A DNA stretch of 64,000 nt, taken from contig CM060732.1 of the NCBI GenBank assembly GCA_030704615.1, forward strand, positions 48,715,053 through 48,779,052, given 5' to 3'. Positions 46,195 to 58,425 of the stretch are shown piece after piece. Under the pieces are notes generated by a model, which was not told the origin of the DNA, did no database searches, and saw only the letters and a program-made list of their open reading frames with translations. Each line of letters opens with the position of its first letter. Position 1 is the first letter of the stretch. The stretch is from Takakia lepidozioides (lineage: Eukaryota; Streptophyta; Takakiopsida; Takakiales; Takakiaceae). Position numbers and translations under genes: made by a program.

Positions 46195-46410
46195 CAGCCG
46201 AGTCTACCATCCAGCAGACTCCCATTCAGCAGGCCGTCATCCAGCAGACTCCCATTCAGCAGCTTGTCATCCAGCAGACTCCCAACGAGTAGCCTGTCAT
46301 CCTGCAGACTCCTCTCCAGGAGCCCATCATGCAGCCCATGCCAATGGGAAGACATGTCATCCAACAGACTGCGGACCAGTAGACTGACAGCCAGCAGATT
46401 GACCAGCAGA
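46195..46410 (-). repeat. CAGCAGACT minisatellite cluster (opposite orientation)
   Basis: CCAGCAGACTCCCATTCAGC repeats with a period of about 33 and 15 bp. The orientation is opposite to that of the preceding cluster. Confidence 0.8.
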
Positions 46411-47559
46411 CTATCCTTTCTCCCACATAGCACGGTGTTTTTTGCAGTTTGGCGATCGTCATCACCGGTAATTCGACCCGGAGCTGAAGACCTCACACTT
46501 CCCCGGCTTAGGGTGGGAGAAATTAATCCCCATTTGGATTGGCATAATGAGCTCCACCGGATTGTTGCGGACCGCTGGTGGTCATTTGTACCCTTTCATT
46601 ATTCCATGGAGTTTTTTATTGAAGAAGCCAACCATGTTCTGGAAGCCGCCTCTGCCGTTGCCATTGAAGCCACAACCGTCCAAAATGCGCTGCCTCTACT
46701 TGTGCAGTTGATTCTCATGGATGACCCACGGCCTGAAGACCTCAGACTATGCCTATGGCCATCCAACCTTTGGGGTGGTCGAAAGAAACACTTGTTCGGA
46801 TTGACTGCAGGATACTTTGAGCGCATGGCAGCTTCCTTCGTACAACACAGATGGATGCAATTTGGCAATTTCCGCTCTCAACAAGTTGATGAAGGATCTG
46901 CAAGTTTGAGGATGGACTTACTCCATGTAACACGACCATTCACAGAAGTTTGTGGTGGATAACGCATTGCAGTGGTTTGCTTGGTGATGGAGCGAGCAGT
47001 ATTCGACATTGTTTTGCAGAATCCCATGTCTTCAAAGTCCTGTGGTGTGGGACCCCCACCCCACTGAATACCGCATCGGCGCCATTGCTTCATCTCGATG
47101 GAGCATGCTTGTGCCGACCAATCAATGCATTGGCCTCGTTCGGAAAATCTCTTGGAAGGTAAAATTGTTTGGGCAACTTTCCGTGTTTCAGCTCCATTTC
47201 TTTTGCCAACTTTTTTAGAAGTTCACATTTGCAGAAATATGTATTGCAGGGCGAGTTGATCTGGGAGACAAGCAAGTGCAGGCTGTTTTCGACTCTTTTG
47301 CAAGGTGACAAGTGACATTGTCCTGGCTTTACAGAGTTCGGGAGACTGTCCGCAGACTTGCCACGAGCATGTCCAACACATATTCCCCACGACACATGTG
47401 GGCATACTGCCCAAGTGCTCAGAGACCGAGCATGTGTCACCACACCGTTCCCATTAAAGGCCGGACCACTCCCAGTAGACTGCCCCGCACCACCAAACTC
47501 AGTATGTTCAAACAGTACTGAGCGGACAGCGAACTTTGCAGATTTTGCAGCAGACCGGA

Positions 47560-48570
47560 GAACAGCCGGGCGCAAACAGACTGCCCCTTAGCCGATTGTG
47601 CAGTAGACCCGCGAACATGGCCAGTAGACTGCCCCTCAGCAGACTGTGCAATAGACCGGCGAATCCAGCCAGCAGATTGCCCCCCCTCACAGACTATGCA
47701 TCACACTGGCGAACCCACTCAATAGATGGCCGAGCAACTATCCAGGAGACTAACAGCCAGTCTTTTCCCGGATTGTGCACAAACTCGGTGCGCTGGCCTC
47801 ACTGGGACCCTGTGGACGAATTTCTGCTGAGTTCCCAACAACGTGTTTTTGGATCTGCCAGTATAAGTGTTTTGAGCGAGTCCACTTTTCCCCCAGGCAC
47901 ATTCACTGACAACGTCATCGGTAAGCATTCTTATCCAGCTCCCCATGGCCTACTCTCTATGACCTTCCAGCTCATTCCCGTTTTCGTGCGCTCAGTGGTG
48001 AAAGCCATAGATGAGTCTTACGTAATGACCGAACTCAATCTGGAATGCAAAAACGTATCATAGATCTTACAGAAGATTTTGACGAAGCAATTGCCGTGGG
48101 TCTTCCATACATTTCTTGATGTTTCCCAAGTCCATGGAGATCCGAACACCCAGCCGGCTGTCCACCAGACGGACCAGCACACTGAATAGTCTACACATGG
48201 AAGGACTGTCGAGCAACCTGCGGCGGGGCAGCAAATTGTCTTCATGGATGAGTAGACTGAACCGCAGACTAACCAGTAGACTGCACAGATCATAGAGGGA
48301 AGGACTGACCAGAATGGCTCGGAGCGGCAGACTGCATAGCTCAGCTCTGACTGCACGGCCTGACCAGCACACTGCACACTTCACAGAGGGAATGACTGAT
48401 AACCAATCGGCCACCAAGCACACTGCCCACATTGAGGAAAAGACTGAACCACAGAGTTGCCAGCAGACTACACAGTTAACAACAAAGGACTGACGAAGTA
48501 CTGGCGGCCGAGCAGACTGCCCACATTGAGCAACAGACTGAACATGCTGGCAGACACACTGACGAGGACC
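47560..48570 (-). repeat. Two CAGACTG minisatellite clusters separated by an exon
   Basis: 47560-47760 and 48130-48570 contain CAGTAGACTGCCCC, CAGCAGACTG, CCAGCACACTG and ACTGAACCGCAGACTA type units. The exon-like 47750-47920 lies between them. Confidence 0.75.
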
Positions 48571-49179
48571 CACATGCGGCGCAGACACCATCTCGTATAG
48601 CTCTGGATTACATGGATTTTGCTCCCTCACCCCTTGGGCAGGTTGTGCCATTTCCTCTTTCAGCACGTTGTTTATATTTTAGCACATTGTGAAATTGGGC
48701 TAATCTCGCCATTTTGCTCGGTATCCTCACAGGATGTTCCGTCCCTCCGTCCGTCGGCAACTGTCTACTTCTGAGGACATGACATCTTCCGCCTATGCTG
48801 CAAACGTGGGATCGACCAACCAAGAAAGGTGTGGGGGTGAGCACGCCCCCCGATGCGCGGGTCCTTTTCTACGCATGCGATCCACGAAGCTGCAAAGACA
48901 GGTCCAAGCAAGTGTAACAAACCTGCTGACCAGCCTCTGTTGCGAAGTAGGGCGGCAGCCCTGCGTTTGTCTGCCTCACCCAGCCCACCTACAGCTGTCC
49001 CTGCTTCCTAGGGAGAGGCAAAGCCAAGAGCGGACTGCTTGGACCATGCTGAGGAGGTCGAAGAGGGTCCGAGTACCAAGAGACTGCGAAGAAAAATCTA
49101 GCGTCTTTATGAACAAGAACCGCAAGCTGGCCTTGGCATGGACAAAGATGTGGGTCGTTTCTTGGAGCAGCACAGGTGA

Positions 49180-51095
49180 TTACTGTGCTCAGTCTCCTCG
49201 TCTGTCTTTGGTCGTTAAGTGCTTTGCGATCTGTTGTGGTCAGTCTGCTGCTGTTGTCATCATTGTCTGTTGTGGTTATCTTGTCAGTCTATTGATGAAC
49301 TGTTCAGCCTGTAGAGTGTTTTTGGTACCATGTTGACGTCATTCTGTTCAGTAAATGAGGCTTCCCGAAGGATGGTCTGCCCGTGCAGGATGGGTGGGTC
49401 GTTTGGCAAAGCATATGCTCTGCACGTCAAGGCGGGTAATTCCATGCTGATGTTTTTTTGAAGGGGACCCACGTTTGAATGCGGACTGTCGCCAGATGAC
49501 ATAAAGGCGCTCCAAAAGTTGAGTCGGAGTGCACAGATAGACTCTGGAGCTGTGGTGTCCGATTCTATGAGAAGTCGGTTAGGTTACGTTCACCAACACT
49601 ATTGCTGTTCTTCCACGTCGACGTGGACGGTGTTGAAGTTCATTGGGGGTGGGGCAACGTGAAAGCCTCTGGAGGTCTTCAAGGTTGCCTCAGCATTGAA
49701 CGACTGGGCAATGACTTGAAAGAGTGGCGATTTCATTTTGTGCCATTGGGGACGAGTAAGAACTCTTCCGAATCTGCTGAGACTGTCTCCTAAGTCATAG
49801 TCTGGTTTTGCAGTGTCGTCTTGACTCTGAGCGATTAAGTTGACCTCTGTATTTGTCTAGTGGACTGGGTTTGAAGATTGAGTCAGCTGAGTGGTCGGTC
49901 TGCTGAGTGTCAGTCTGTTGAGTCTGCCCATCATGATTGTGCATTGACGCCATGTTGTTTGATACCATTGCAGGGGGCATTGAGTGTTGTATCGTAACCT
50001 CCGCAAGGCTGTTACCACTCATCTAAACTCGATCAGGGACTCGCATAGTTGTCCCTTTGTTCTAGGGTGGATTCGGAAGCTTCATGTTGAGTGCTTAGGG
50101 TACTCGATGGACTCACCGGAGTGGCAACGAATTTCCCAAGCATTTCAGTTCCACGCACCTGATGTGCCCAACACCATTCAGCTGGGAGTGTGGCTTTTAC
50201 GTCATGTCATTCATTCAAGTGTTTTATGAGTGGGTAAAAGTTCGAGGAAATGTCTCCAAGACTGCAAAGCCAGAGAGAGGAACACCTTTCACGAAGGACT
50301 GGTTTACTTTCAAGTTTGCACTTGGCACGAATGCAGTGTGCCCAGTATATCGTGTGGGGGTTTTGGACAATCTAGAGAAACTGCTCTCATGAGTATAGAT
50401 GTACTTGTCCTGTGAAGTCTATGTATACCGAAATAAAAAATGTGAGTCTTTTCGCTTACTATTCCAGTGGTGATGAGCACTTTTGTGTACTGTGGGTGCT
50501 GGCATGTTTTGTAATGTTGTCACTAAACTCAATGGATACAATGGTGTCATTTTTTTCATGCACTGTGCACCCCTTAGTCTGCTGAGCTGAATGTGCGAGC
50601 AGTATGCTGCGAGGTTGGGACTGTTGGGTCTGGTACCGCCTAGTTGGTAGGCACCATGTCCATGAGTCCGCGGGACGTTGGATTGGCATGAGTCGTTAGG
50701 GAGGTAGTCCTGGGAGCCTGTCCATTTGAGTCTGCTATTGTGGATGAGTCTGCTTGAGACTTAGTCTGTCCAGCAGTCTGTTGGAAGAGTTGCAGGGATG
50801 AGGTGGGAGTGTGGTGAGTAGAAGATCGGAGTGGACAGCGAACTGGGCAGCAGACTGACCATCGGACTGGCTTACTGGCATGCGCAGTCTGCTGACTGTG
50901 ACTCTGTTGGGAGACTGTGCGTGAGTCCGTTGGGAGACTATGCAGAAGTCTGTTGGAGAGACTGTTGGGAGTCAGTTGGGAGACTGGAGGAGTCCGTTGG
51001 GAGACTCTGCAGCCGTCTGATGGGAGTTTGTGCCGGAGTTTGCTGGGATTGTGGAGACTGGAGAAGTCCGTTGGGAGACTGTGCATGAGTCCATT
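49180..51095 (+). repeat. CAGTCTGCTG/GTTGGGAGACTG minisatellite clusters (plus orientation)
   Basis: Clusters at 49190-49310, 49880-49935 and 50570-51095. The last is the densest, with GAGTCCGTTGGGAGACTGTG units of about 20-30 bp. They flank the protease-core exons. Confidence 0.75.
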
Positions 51096-51329
51096 GCGGA
51101 CTTGTATTTCAGAAAGGAACAATGCTACCAAAGGAATTGCAAACTTATATTGTCTTCTTTGTGACACCTACACGACCTGGAACCTTGCGAACTTTCTAGT
51201 AAATATGTGCTGCAGATGCAGGTGCAGACACCCTCTTGCGGTTCTCCACAACAACCCTAGGCCAGGTGTTCCATTCCATGCCTCCACGAAATCTCGTCTT
51301 TTTTTAGAGACATGTTGTTGTTGTCGTTC

Positions 51330-54300
51330 AGAGGACGGAAAGCCTTCGCTGCCGCAGGTGCAACATTCCATCCACCCGCATTTTTCGCCAGGATATCAAC
51401 AAGCTGCCCTTTGCACATACGAAGAGCAGATCGGGCATGTGCCTCCGGTATTTGTCATCACCTACAATGCGAAGTATGTCCGCGAATTCTTGTTTCATCA
51501 TTGAGGCTGAGACCTCCAGAGGTGCCTCGCTCGTCTGGGAAGTCTCCGGAGGATGTCCTTTCCTGCACTGATTGGATTCGTCGTTGCCCCCGTTGCCGCG
51601 CCGCACCATTGCCTAAGAGCCAAGTTAGGTAATCCTCATGAAGGTTCCCAGCGCCGTCCCAAGCGTCACAAGGCGGCCATCCTGCAGGTCAGGGTGAAGC
51701 ATCTTCAGGACACGGACCTGATGCTTGCATCAGTTGTCCCCTTCATTGGCCCATTGGCACGTGCACAAGCCCAATCAACAATCAGGATTGTAAACATGTA
51801 TGTTGTGTCCGGGTGGTTGCTGCTAGAAACGAGGCTGGTTCACCAGGACCCAAGGAAAGAGTAACATTTTCAGCAGGAATGTTCTTGTGCCGCAAGTATA
51901 GAATACTGATATGTACTTTTCGTGTTGTGTCATTCTTATGAACCCGTGGTCGTCAAATGGATTGCGTACCAGTAGTGTGTTAGCACACGGTCAGTGAGTT
52001 CCCATATAAGCCAGTCCACTCTACGACCACTCATCTTGCCTTTCCCCATGCAAGTCTTGCCTTCAGATTTCCATGGTATGCCTCAATGCTTGCGTTTGTG
52101 TCTTGGCGGGCTACTGTACACCACATTGCTATTTTGGGCTTCCAGTACCCACGCTCGATATAGTCAAGAAATTATATCCTTTCGGGTAATTTTGACCTCA
52201 TCGCGACGATTCTCCTTGCACCCACCCGAAGCGCTCTTTTCTCGTTGCGTGGTCCCCTCTATATATGAGGTCTCCCATATCCTTCAACAAGTTTTACCGC
52301 GTCACCGGATCCTTCGTTTTTTCTTGCATGATTGCTTCACCCCTGCCTTGCGGACATGCCAAAGGTAGAGGAAAATGAGTATTCCTTCAAAAACAATTTG
52401 CACAACACACATGGTACATATTAGAGTCTTGGGATTCAGACTGCAATGGTGGACTGCCTAGTGGACTGTAACAACGACTTGTATCAGCGGCAGAGCCACT
52501 GGACTCGCCTAGTGGACAGTACAATGCCATGACGTTTTAATGTTGCTGGAATAACCCCATTTACTGACACAGCAGACTGCCGAGCGGACTTGCCAGGGAC
52601 TGCCGAGTGGACTTGGCAGCGGACGGCCGACCCCAAGGACTGCCGAGTGGACTTGACCGGACTTGGCAGCGGACTGCCCCATTGGACTGCCACAACGGAC
52701 TGCCGAGCGGACTTGCCAGGGACTGTCGAGTGGACTTGGCAGCGGACGGCCGACCCCAGGGAGTGCTGAGTGGACTTGATAGCGGACTTGGCAGCGGACT
52801 GCCGAACGGACTTGCCAAGGACTGCCGAGTGGACTTGCCAGCGGACTGCCCAGCAGACTTGCCACGGACTGCTGAGTGGACTTCCCAGTAGACTGCCAAG
52901 CGGACTTGCCGGGGACTGCCAGCGGACTTGCCAGGGGACTGACGAGCGGACTTGACAGCGGACTACCAGTGGATTTGCCCAGCGAACTGCCATCGGATTT
53001 CGCCACATGAGTCTGCCAGTGGACTGTAGCAATGGACTGCTGCAGTGGACCTCGACAATGGACCGGTGTTGTGGACCAACAGACTTACCGAATAGCGTTG
53101 ATTTCTACTTCGGCATCGTCCACAATGAAGGCATTGGGTCGCCAGCTTGGCAAATCTGCGAGGAGTGAATCACGCAAGGCTCTCATCCACGGCACCAGGT
53201 CTGTTGTCCGATTCCTCGCGGATAGGATATAGGCAACTGGTATACCGTTCAACCACTCGTCGAAGACCATCAACGTGTACAATGAGAACTGTTGGAATGC
53301 ACAATGTCAGATGGTTAGAGCATGCAAATTCCGCTCAGTTCTGCACGAGAAGACTTCATAAGAGTGATGAGGTCTGCAGCGGTTCACAATGGGTCTGCCC
53401 CTCGGTCTTCCGCAACGTACACATGAAAACATACAGAAAGGGTCAGCACACCAAATTTTATGTGAATGCTGCATGGTACTATACTATCATGCTCCTACAA
53501 GTCCATGGAATCGTTCGAATAGTACCTTGTCATGATTTGTCCCAAAGGTTGCATCACATGCAACGATACGGTCATGTCCTAGTTCCAGCATTTGTCATTT
53601 CTGCCACGGAGTCTGTATGCCAATAGTGAATGTCAAATCTCCATCAAAATGCTCGAATGTTGGCTCTAATTTCTCCTCTTGATAGAAAAAAACGGACACA
53701 GGATTCTGGTTTCTCCACATGCGCACACTCTCCGCATCATCGGCGTGCTTTTTGAAGGTTTGCCACGCACGTTTCTCGGCAAGGTTGCGAACATCTTGCT
53801 CCAATAAGAAATCATCGCGGGTCCATGCATCGCCCAAGCCGGTGTTGTTCATCACGTGCTCTTTATGCTCCATCATGATTTGGGCGACCGACATGCCTCA
53901 GCACAAACACTCGACGACCCAGGCTTTCAATTCCTCGCTAATGTGTGGTGCATAGGCGTGACGGGTGTTCCTGAACTCTGCGGACTTCCCATGCGAGGGT
54001 TTTCCTTGCGCATCTGTATGCTCCATGTTGTTGTAGTACGTGAGGACACAAATATCAGGGGCGAGATAGCATTGCTGGACCTTGAAACAGCATTGGCAAC
54101 CACGCTTGTAAGACTCTCCATACTCCGACTTCTTTCTCCTTAGGCCTTTATGAGGGAAGATGTTCCAGCACACCACAAGAGTCCTCCACGCTTCTGTTTG
54201 GGATCCTCCACTATTGCCTTGTTGGTGCGTTTGTTATCAGGACCGTAGCAGCATTGATACCTGGACAAAAAATTCAAAAATCGATATCCAACGACTTGAG

Positions 54301-54708
54301 GAAGCATAAAATCAGAGAACTCGTGAAACAAAAAATGACAACAGACATGCAATGAAACGTCAAAAGGAGTGAGGATGGTGCACACATAATACTGGACAGA
54401 AATGTGTTGGCTCTGGGTGCTTTTCGCGAGCCGGGTTCCACTTTAGAATGGATATTCACCCAAAACTGAGTGGGGTAGTCCTCCAAACTCTCCTCTCCCA
54501 GGACAAAGTCACCAACTCTATCCCAAGGTATGCAGGCCTTTTCAACATTCACTCGCACACCCATAAACCCATATTGCGTCTCACTCTTCCAATGGAGATC
54601 CTTCCTATTGAAGGGTCTTGGTTTTGCTGTTTGCAAACATTGTCGAAGAGGTCGTATAAGCGGGCTTTCCGTGATCAGTATATCATCGGGTTTTGCTTCC
54701 ACGTCCAT
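51330..54708 (-). pseudogene. Mutator-like (MULE) transposase with SWIM domain, decayed
   Basis: Minus-strand exons: 54386-54708 (start MDVEAKPDD), 53526-54260, 53089-53288, about 51940-52420 and about 51330-51800. Exon 2 has a zinc-binding FAR1/WRKY-GCM-like part (YKRGCQCC ... YYNNMEHTDAQGKP) and the transposase onset VRMWRNQNPVSVFFYQ and VACDATFGT (first Asp). Exon 3 has TLMVFDEWLNGIPVAYI and NAFIVDDAEVEINAI (second Asp) with a consensus donor GTAAGT. Exon 4 has FLYLWHVRKAG and NASIEAYHGNLKARLAWG (likely third acidic residue) then RRVDWLIWELTD. The last exon has a SWIM zinc motif, CTCQWANEGDN then CKHQVRVLKML. TGA stops at 53898-53900 and 53595-53597, both fitting CGA to TGA, and frameshifts near 54150 and in exon 4 disable it. 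It is convergent with the Ulp1-like gene. Confidence 0.85.
52440..53070 (-). repeat. Minisatellite filling the third intron of the MULE transposase
   Basis: The plus strand reads GGACTGCCGAGTGGACTTG, GGACTTGCCAGGGACTGCC and related units of about 12-21 bp, at least 30 copies, with larger blocks repeated (GCGGACGGCCGACCCCA at about 52619 and 52741). It starts right after the donor at 53088. Long open frames in it on both strands are repeat artefacts. Confidence 0.9.
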
Positions 54709-54839
54709 GCCCTATACAGTACAAAAGACACACTTTTGAACATGCAAGAAACGCGCCGCAGTACCCAAGACACGATCGTCAACGTGCTAGGAGAACAGTG
54801 CGCACGTTCGCGGCTGCTGGCAAGTGGCAGGCGGCAGGG

Positions 54840-55045
54840 ATAAAAGTTTGAATTGCAGCCCTAAAAATGGAGGGCTCGGTTGGGTTATGGGAATGGACGG
54901 TGGAGATCCTGCGCCGTCAGCGGACTGGCAGACTAGAGGGCAGCGGGCTCATGGGCGGGGGACTGGCCGCGCGGTGGATGGGGGCGCGGGCGGGTGGGGG
55001 GGAGCCGGGCGTCCGTGCGCGGGGCCCACCGGCCACATTGTGCCC
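54840..55045. promoter_or_regulatory. GC-rich block upstream of the MULE transposase
   Basis: A CpG- and G-rich stretch (GGGGGCGCGGGCGGGTGGGG) lies about 130 bp upstream of the minus-strand transposase start. It may be promoter or terminal sequence of the element; no terminal inverted repeat could be paired. Confidence 0.3.
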
Positions 55046-56474
55046 ATTGAAGACCCTATTATCTTAAAATGAGAGGCGAGTTTTAGTATGATGATCTATC
55101 CCTGTCTAATAGATTGGAAATATGGATGCACTTGCATTTGATCCGCTTTATGAGATTTATGTAGGGGGATGAGAGCTCACACACAGGCCCCATAGATTGC
55201 AGCCCTTTGAATGCAAGCGGGATGATGGTCTTTCACGGTGAACGGAATGGGTGAACTACATGTACCCACTGTTTGTTTTGGCAGGACTGATTTTCAGATT
55301 GCTCCGATTTGAAGGGTAAAATTCGTTTTGCCCTTGAATCTCCTTCTTATTCAGAGTTAGGCGAGTAAAATTTGTACTCTATAAGAATTTGTGTGAGAAG
55401 ATCAATGGCCTCCGGCTCCTGTGCAGTGTAGCCTACCGTCAGTTTGCTGAGGTCGAGGACTCGTTTCCTCCTTATCAGGTTGACCGTTTACTTGATGACT
55501 GCATTTGATCGGATTCCAATAATAGCAAGATGCTTTGATTCATATCTCCACCCGAGAGTCCTGATGTACCGTGTACACTCAGTATTGCACTCATCAGTGT
55601 GGAGAAAAATGGAAGAGGTAGGTGGTAAAGTTCTCGTCATGAGCCTGACATCAGAAAAGAGCAGAAAAGAGTAGAAAAGATTAAGTGGTACATTGTTGAG
55701 TTCGAAGTTGCTACACAAGTTCGCAGAATCGCAGACCTAGCTAAATGTTTGTCTGCAAATTCTCCACAGCTTTACAAGACACAGACAAAGCTGCGAGCTC
55801 CTGACAAAAGCTTGGTTCCGTATTCGGCATGTGCACAACGACAATGGCCAAGACTGACAGACATTAACATCATGATACATACTTCATTGTACCAAACGAA
55901 GAATTATGGAGTCTTGAATGCAAGGGAGTTTATTGGGTGGCAAGCCTTGATGTCCAGCCATATGACTCCCGTTTAAATTTCAAACGGATCATGAACTTGT
56001 GGAGCTCAAGAGTTGCAGAAGTATCATCAGGGAAGAATAGAAGAAAAGTAGGGACCAAGAACGTGGGCTTGTGAGGACGTCAGTCAACCCTGGTTAGATG
56101 TTAGGCCTGAGGACTAGAAAAAAAGCAGAGCAATTATTAGGATTAGAATAACATGTACTATTGTTATTATTATTAGCTTAGGATCCTTTAAGTTCAAAGA
56201 CAGAAGAATTGCTTCATTTTAGGGATTGAAGTGTGAGATTCCAGATTTGAAAAAATAAAATAAACAATAAAATCTCATTATCTATTGATCAATACACCAT
56301 TCCTTTATCCAATGAATATTGTTTTGAATTTTTGGTCCGATTGGGGGTGCTTGTTAGGGTTGTTAGTTGTTACTTCATAAAATACTCATGTCATGTCCGA
56401 CCACTTTAGATGCAACCGGATTGTCTTTCTTGTGGTAGTCATGGAGTCTAGAGGAGGAAGGATAAACTCCCATA
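55046..56474. other. No gene seen
   Basis: AT-rich with short frames and no motifs. Confidence 0.5.
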
Positions 56475-56727
56475 GCATAAACTCCCATACGTAATTCTGT
56501 TCCTTCTTTAGGAACGGCCTTCTCTAAGTTCCTGGCGCAAAATGCGATTGCGCATGGAAGCATAAACTCCCATACGTAATTCTGTTCCTTCTTTAGGAAC
56601 GGCCTTCTCTAAGTTCCTGGCGCAAAATGCGATTGCGCATGGAAGCATAAACTCCCATACGTAATTCTGTTCCTTCTTTAGGAACGGCCTTCTCTAAGTT
56701 CCTGGCGCAAAATGCGATTGCGCATGT
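56475..56727. repeat. Perfect 85-bp tandem triplicate
   Basis: GCATAAACTCCCATACGTAA begins copies at 56475, 56560 and 56645; the three are identical to the eye. Each contains GCGCAAAATGCGATTGCGCA, a small palindromic region. Identity of copies suggests a recent event or an assembly effect. Confidence 0.95.
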
Positions 56728-58425
56728 CGGCCATGCCAACCCGCATTTTGTGCCGTGTCCGGCAGCCCTGCGATAAGAGAGAGAGAAGACTCCGGCCGAT
56801 GCCAGTGTAAACTCAGAGCCACTTTGCCTTTCGGCTACTGCCCCACCTTTGGGGGGTGGCGACCAGTGCTGGGCGGTTTATTTGATTTCTTTCATAACCT
56901 CTGGTTCCAGTTTTCACAAATCTTAGGATCAAAGAACCTACAGTTCCAGTTTTTTCAGATTTTTTTTATGGAAAGAACCACTATTGTAAGAACTTCAAAG
57001 AACCTGCAGTTTTCATCAAGTAACCAGGGGGTCTTTGACGCATCTTTGACGGTTTTCAGGCTGGTTATCTCAAAACTACGTAACCGGCGGTTATGAGCCT
57101 TTGTCGGTTCTTTGTTTTTTTGAGCACCACGGTTATATATCCATATAACCTTCTTGATAACCTCCGGGGGTTTGTAGCTGAATCAAAGAACTTCCCAACA
57201 TTGGTGGCAACAACAGGTTACACAGCCTGTAGCAGGGTGGCGGAAAAATGTGCTTCAAGGAAGTCCAACGATGTGTCAAACAGGAGCGGAAGCTCACAAC
57301 GTGCCCTGGTATGTGTCTAGCTTGCAACAATCTTGATTTCCGTAGTTCAAGAAACCGGTCTTGTTTGATTGACGCTTGGTGGCGGTTGCAAATTTGAGAC
57401 AAACTAGTATGAAGTATCAACCCAGAGGTGCCTCAAATTTGACACATTGACCTCAAATTCAAGCTCAAAATAACTTAAACATATTCATGAGCATCTTGAG
57501 GGACAGTTGTATCTGTACTTCAAAAAACAAAGAAATAATAGGGAAAAGCTAAGGACAACTTCAAGCTAAGTTTAGTATATGCAAAGTTGTCAACTTGAAA
57601 TTTAACACTTATCAAAGGTTCATTTAGTGAAGAATTTTCTTGACACAACATTTACCTGTTGGAGTGAGAAGGAGGGAGGTAAGTGGTGCATGGGTGGAGT
57701 TTTGAAATGTAGAGACCACGTAGGCGGCCATAATGAGCGAGCTCTGCGAGGCCATAATGGCGCTTGACTCTTTTCATGTTTCGGTAGCTGTGCTCCATCT
57801 GGCTCGCATCAACTCAGCCTTCTTGCCGCTGCCTGCACATCTTGGTCCCCTATGATTGCCAGGCTTCAATTGTCTGTTGCAGGACTACTTTTTCGGTGCG
57901 AAAGCTGCTCCCGTTGTGTCGGACGAGCTTACTGCAGTTTCGTGATATGCCCACTCTATCCCCTACCTTCTCGTTGTCGCTGGATCTGGGTTACCTCGGG
58001 GTTCAACTCAGCTTGCGGTGTAGCTCGAGTAGGATGTTGTCTCCTTCAAGAGATCAGGGATTTCTCTTAGGGAGTTTACATGGAAACGAGGCGTGAGTGG
58101 ATGCAGAGGTTGCACTGATATATCAGGGAGCAGGTCTGGAGGCTGGCTATTTTGGTCCTGCAAGTTCCCATATCCTAATAAAGATTTTTTTTCAGGACGG
58201 ACTGGATAAGTGGTGTTGACGTTGGTTCTGAGACGAGTGGGTTGCTTCAAAGTTTACACGAAGTCCAAGGGATTGGAAGCTCTCGAAAGGGAAGCACAAC
58301 CAAATTGTCCTCGGAGCGTGCTGTGCTGTAGTTTCGTGTACTATATTGTTACGCTGAGCGCCCACCCCTCTGCTTCAGGTTCCTACTTTCATCCACTGTT
58401 TTTCAAAGGCGAAGTTGTGGAAACC
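56728..58425. other. Upstream region of the ABCG gene
   Basis: It should contain the promoter and 5' UTR of the gene starting at 58426. A sequence at 56862 (CAGTGCTGGGCGG) resembles a hAT end but has no partner. No protein motif was found in the open frames. Confidence 0.45.

Larger units (their letters stand above)
44842..50392 (+). pseudogene. Transposon-borne Ulp1-like (C48) cysteine protease gene, decayed
   Basis: Coding-like segments with splice signals are 44842-45680 (N-terminal C-x2-C and H-x-C cluster, LLCLFCEEVINDKIQLNRHC, then acidic), about 46450-46950, 47010-47158, 47750-47920, 48735-49175, about 49389-49760 and 49972-50392. The last holds the protease core: His in GH* (TGA at 49981-49983 replaces the expected Trp of HW), Asp in GYSMDSPEW, and Cys in SWECGFYVMSFI. 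Ulp1-like enzymes cleave SUMO-type peptides; copies carried by MULE (Kaonashi type) and CACTA transposons are common in plants and their role there is unclear. In-frame TAG codons after PRPGR and before RLYEQEPQAG, and a frameshift near 50180 between Asp and Cys, show it is dead. Introns are full of CAGTCTG minisatellites. Confidence 0.7.

Noticed and set aside
52484-53032. Open frames up to 182 codons in the minisatellite
   Set aside because: They are by-products of low-complexity repeats inside an intron with a clear GTAAGT donor at 53088.
56862-57200. hAT-type transposon starting CAGTGCTGGGCGG
   Set aside because: No matching inverted end or 8-bp duplication could be found downstream.
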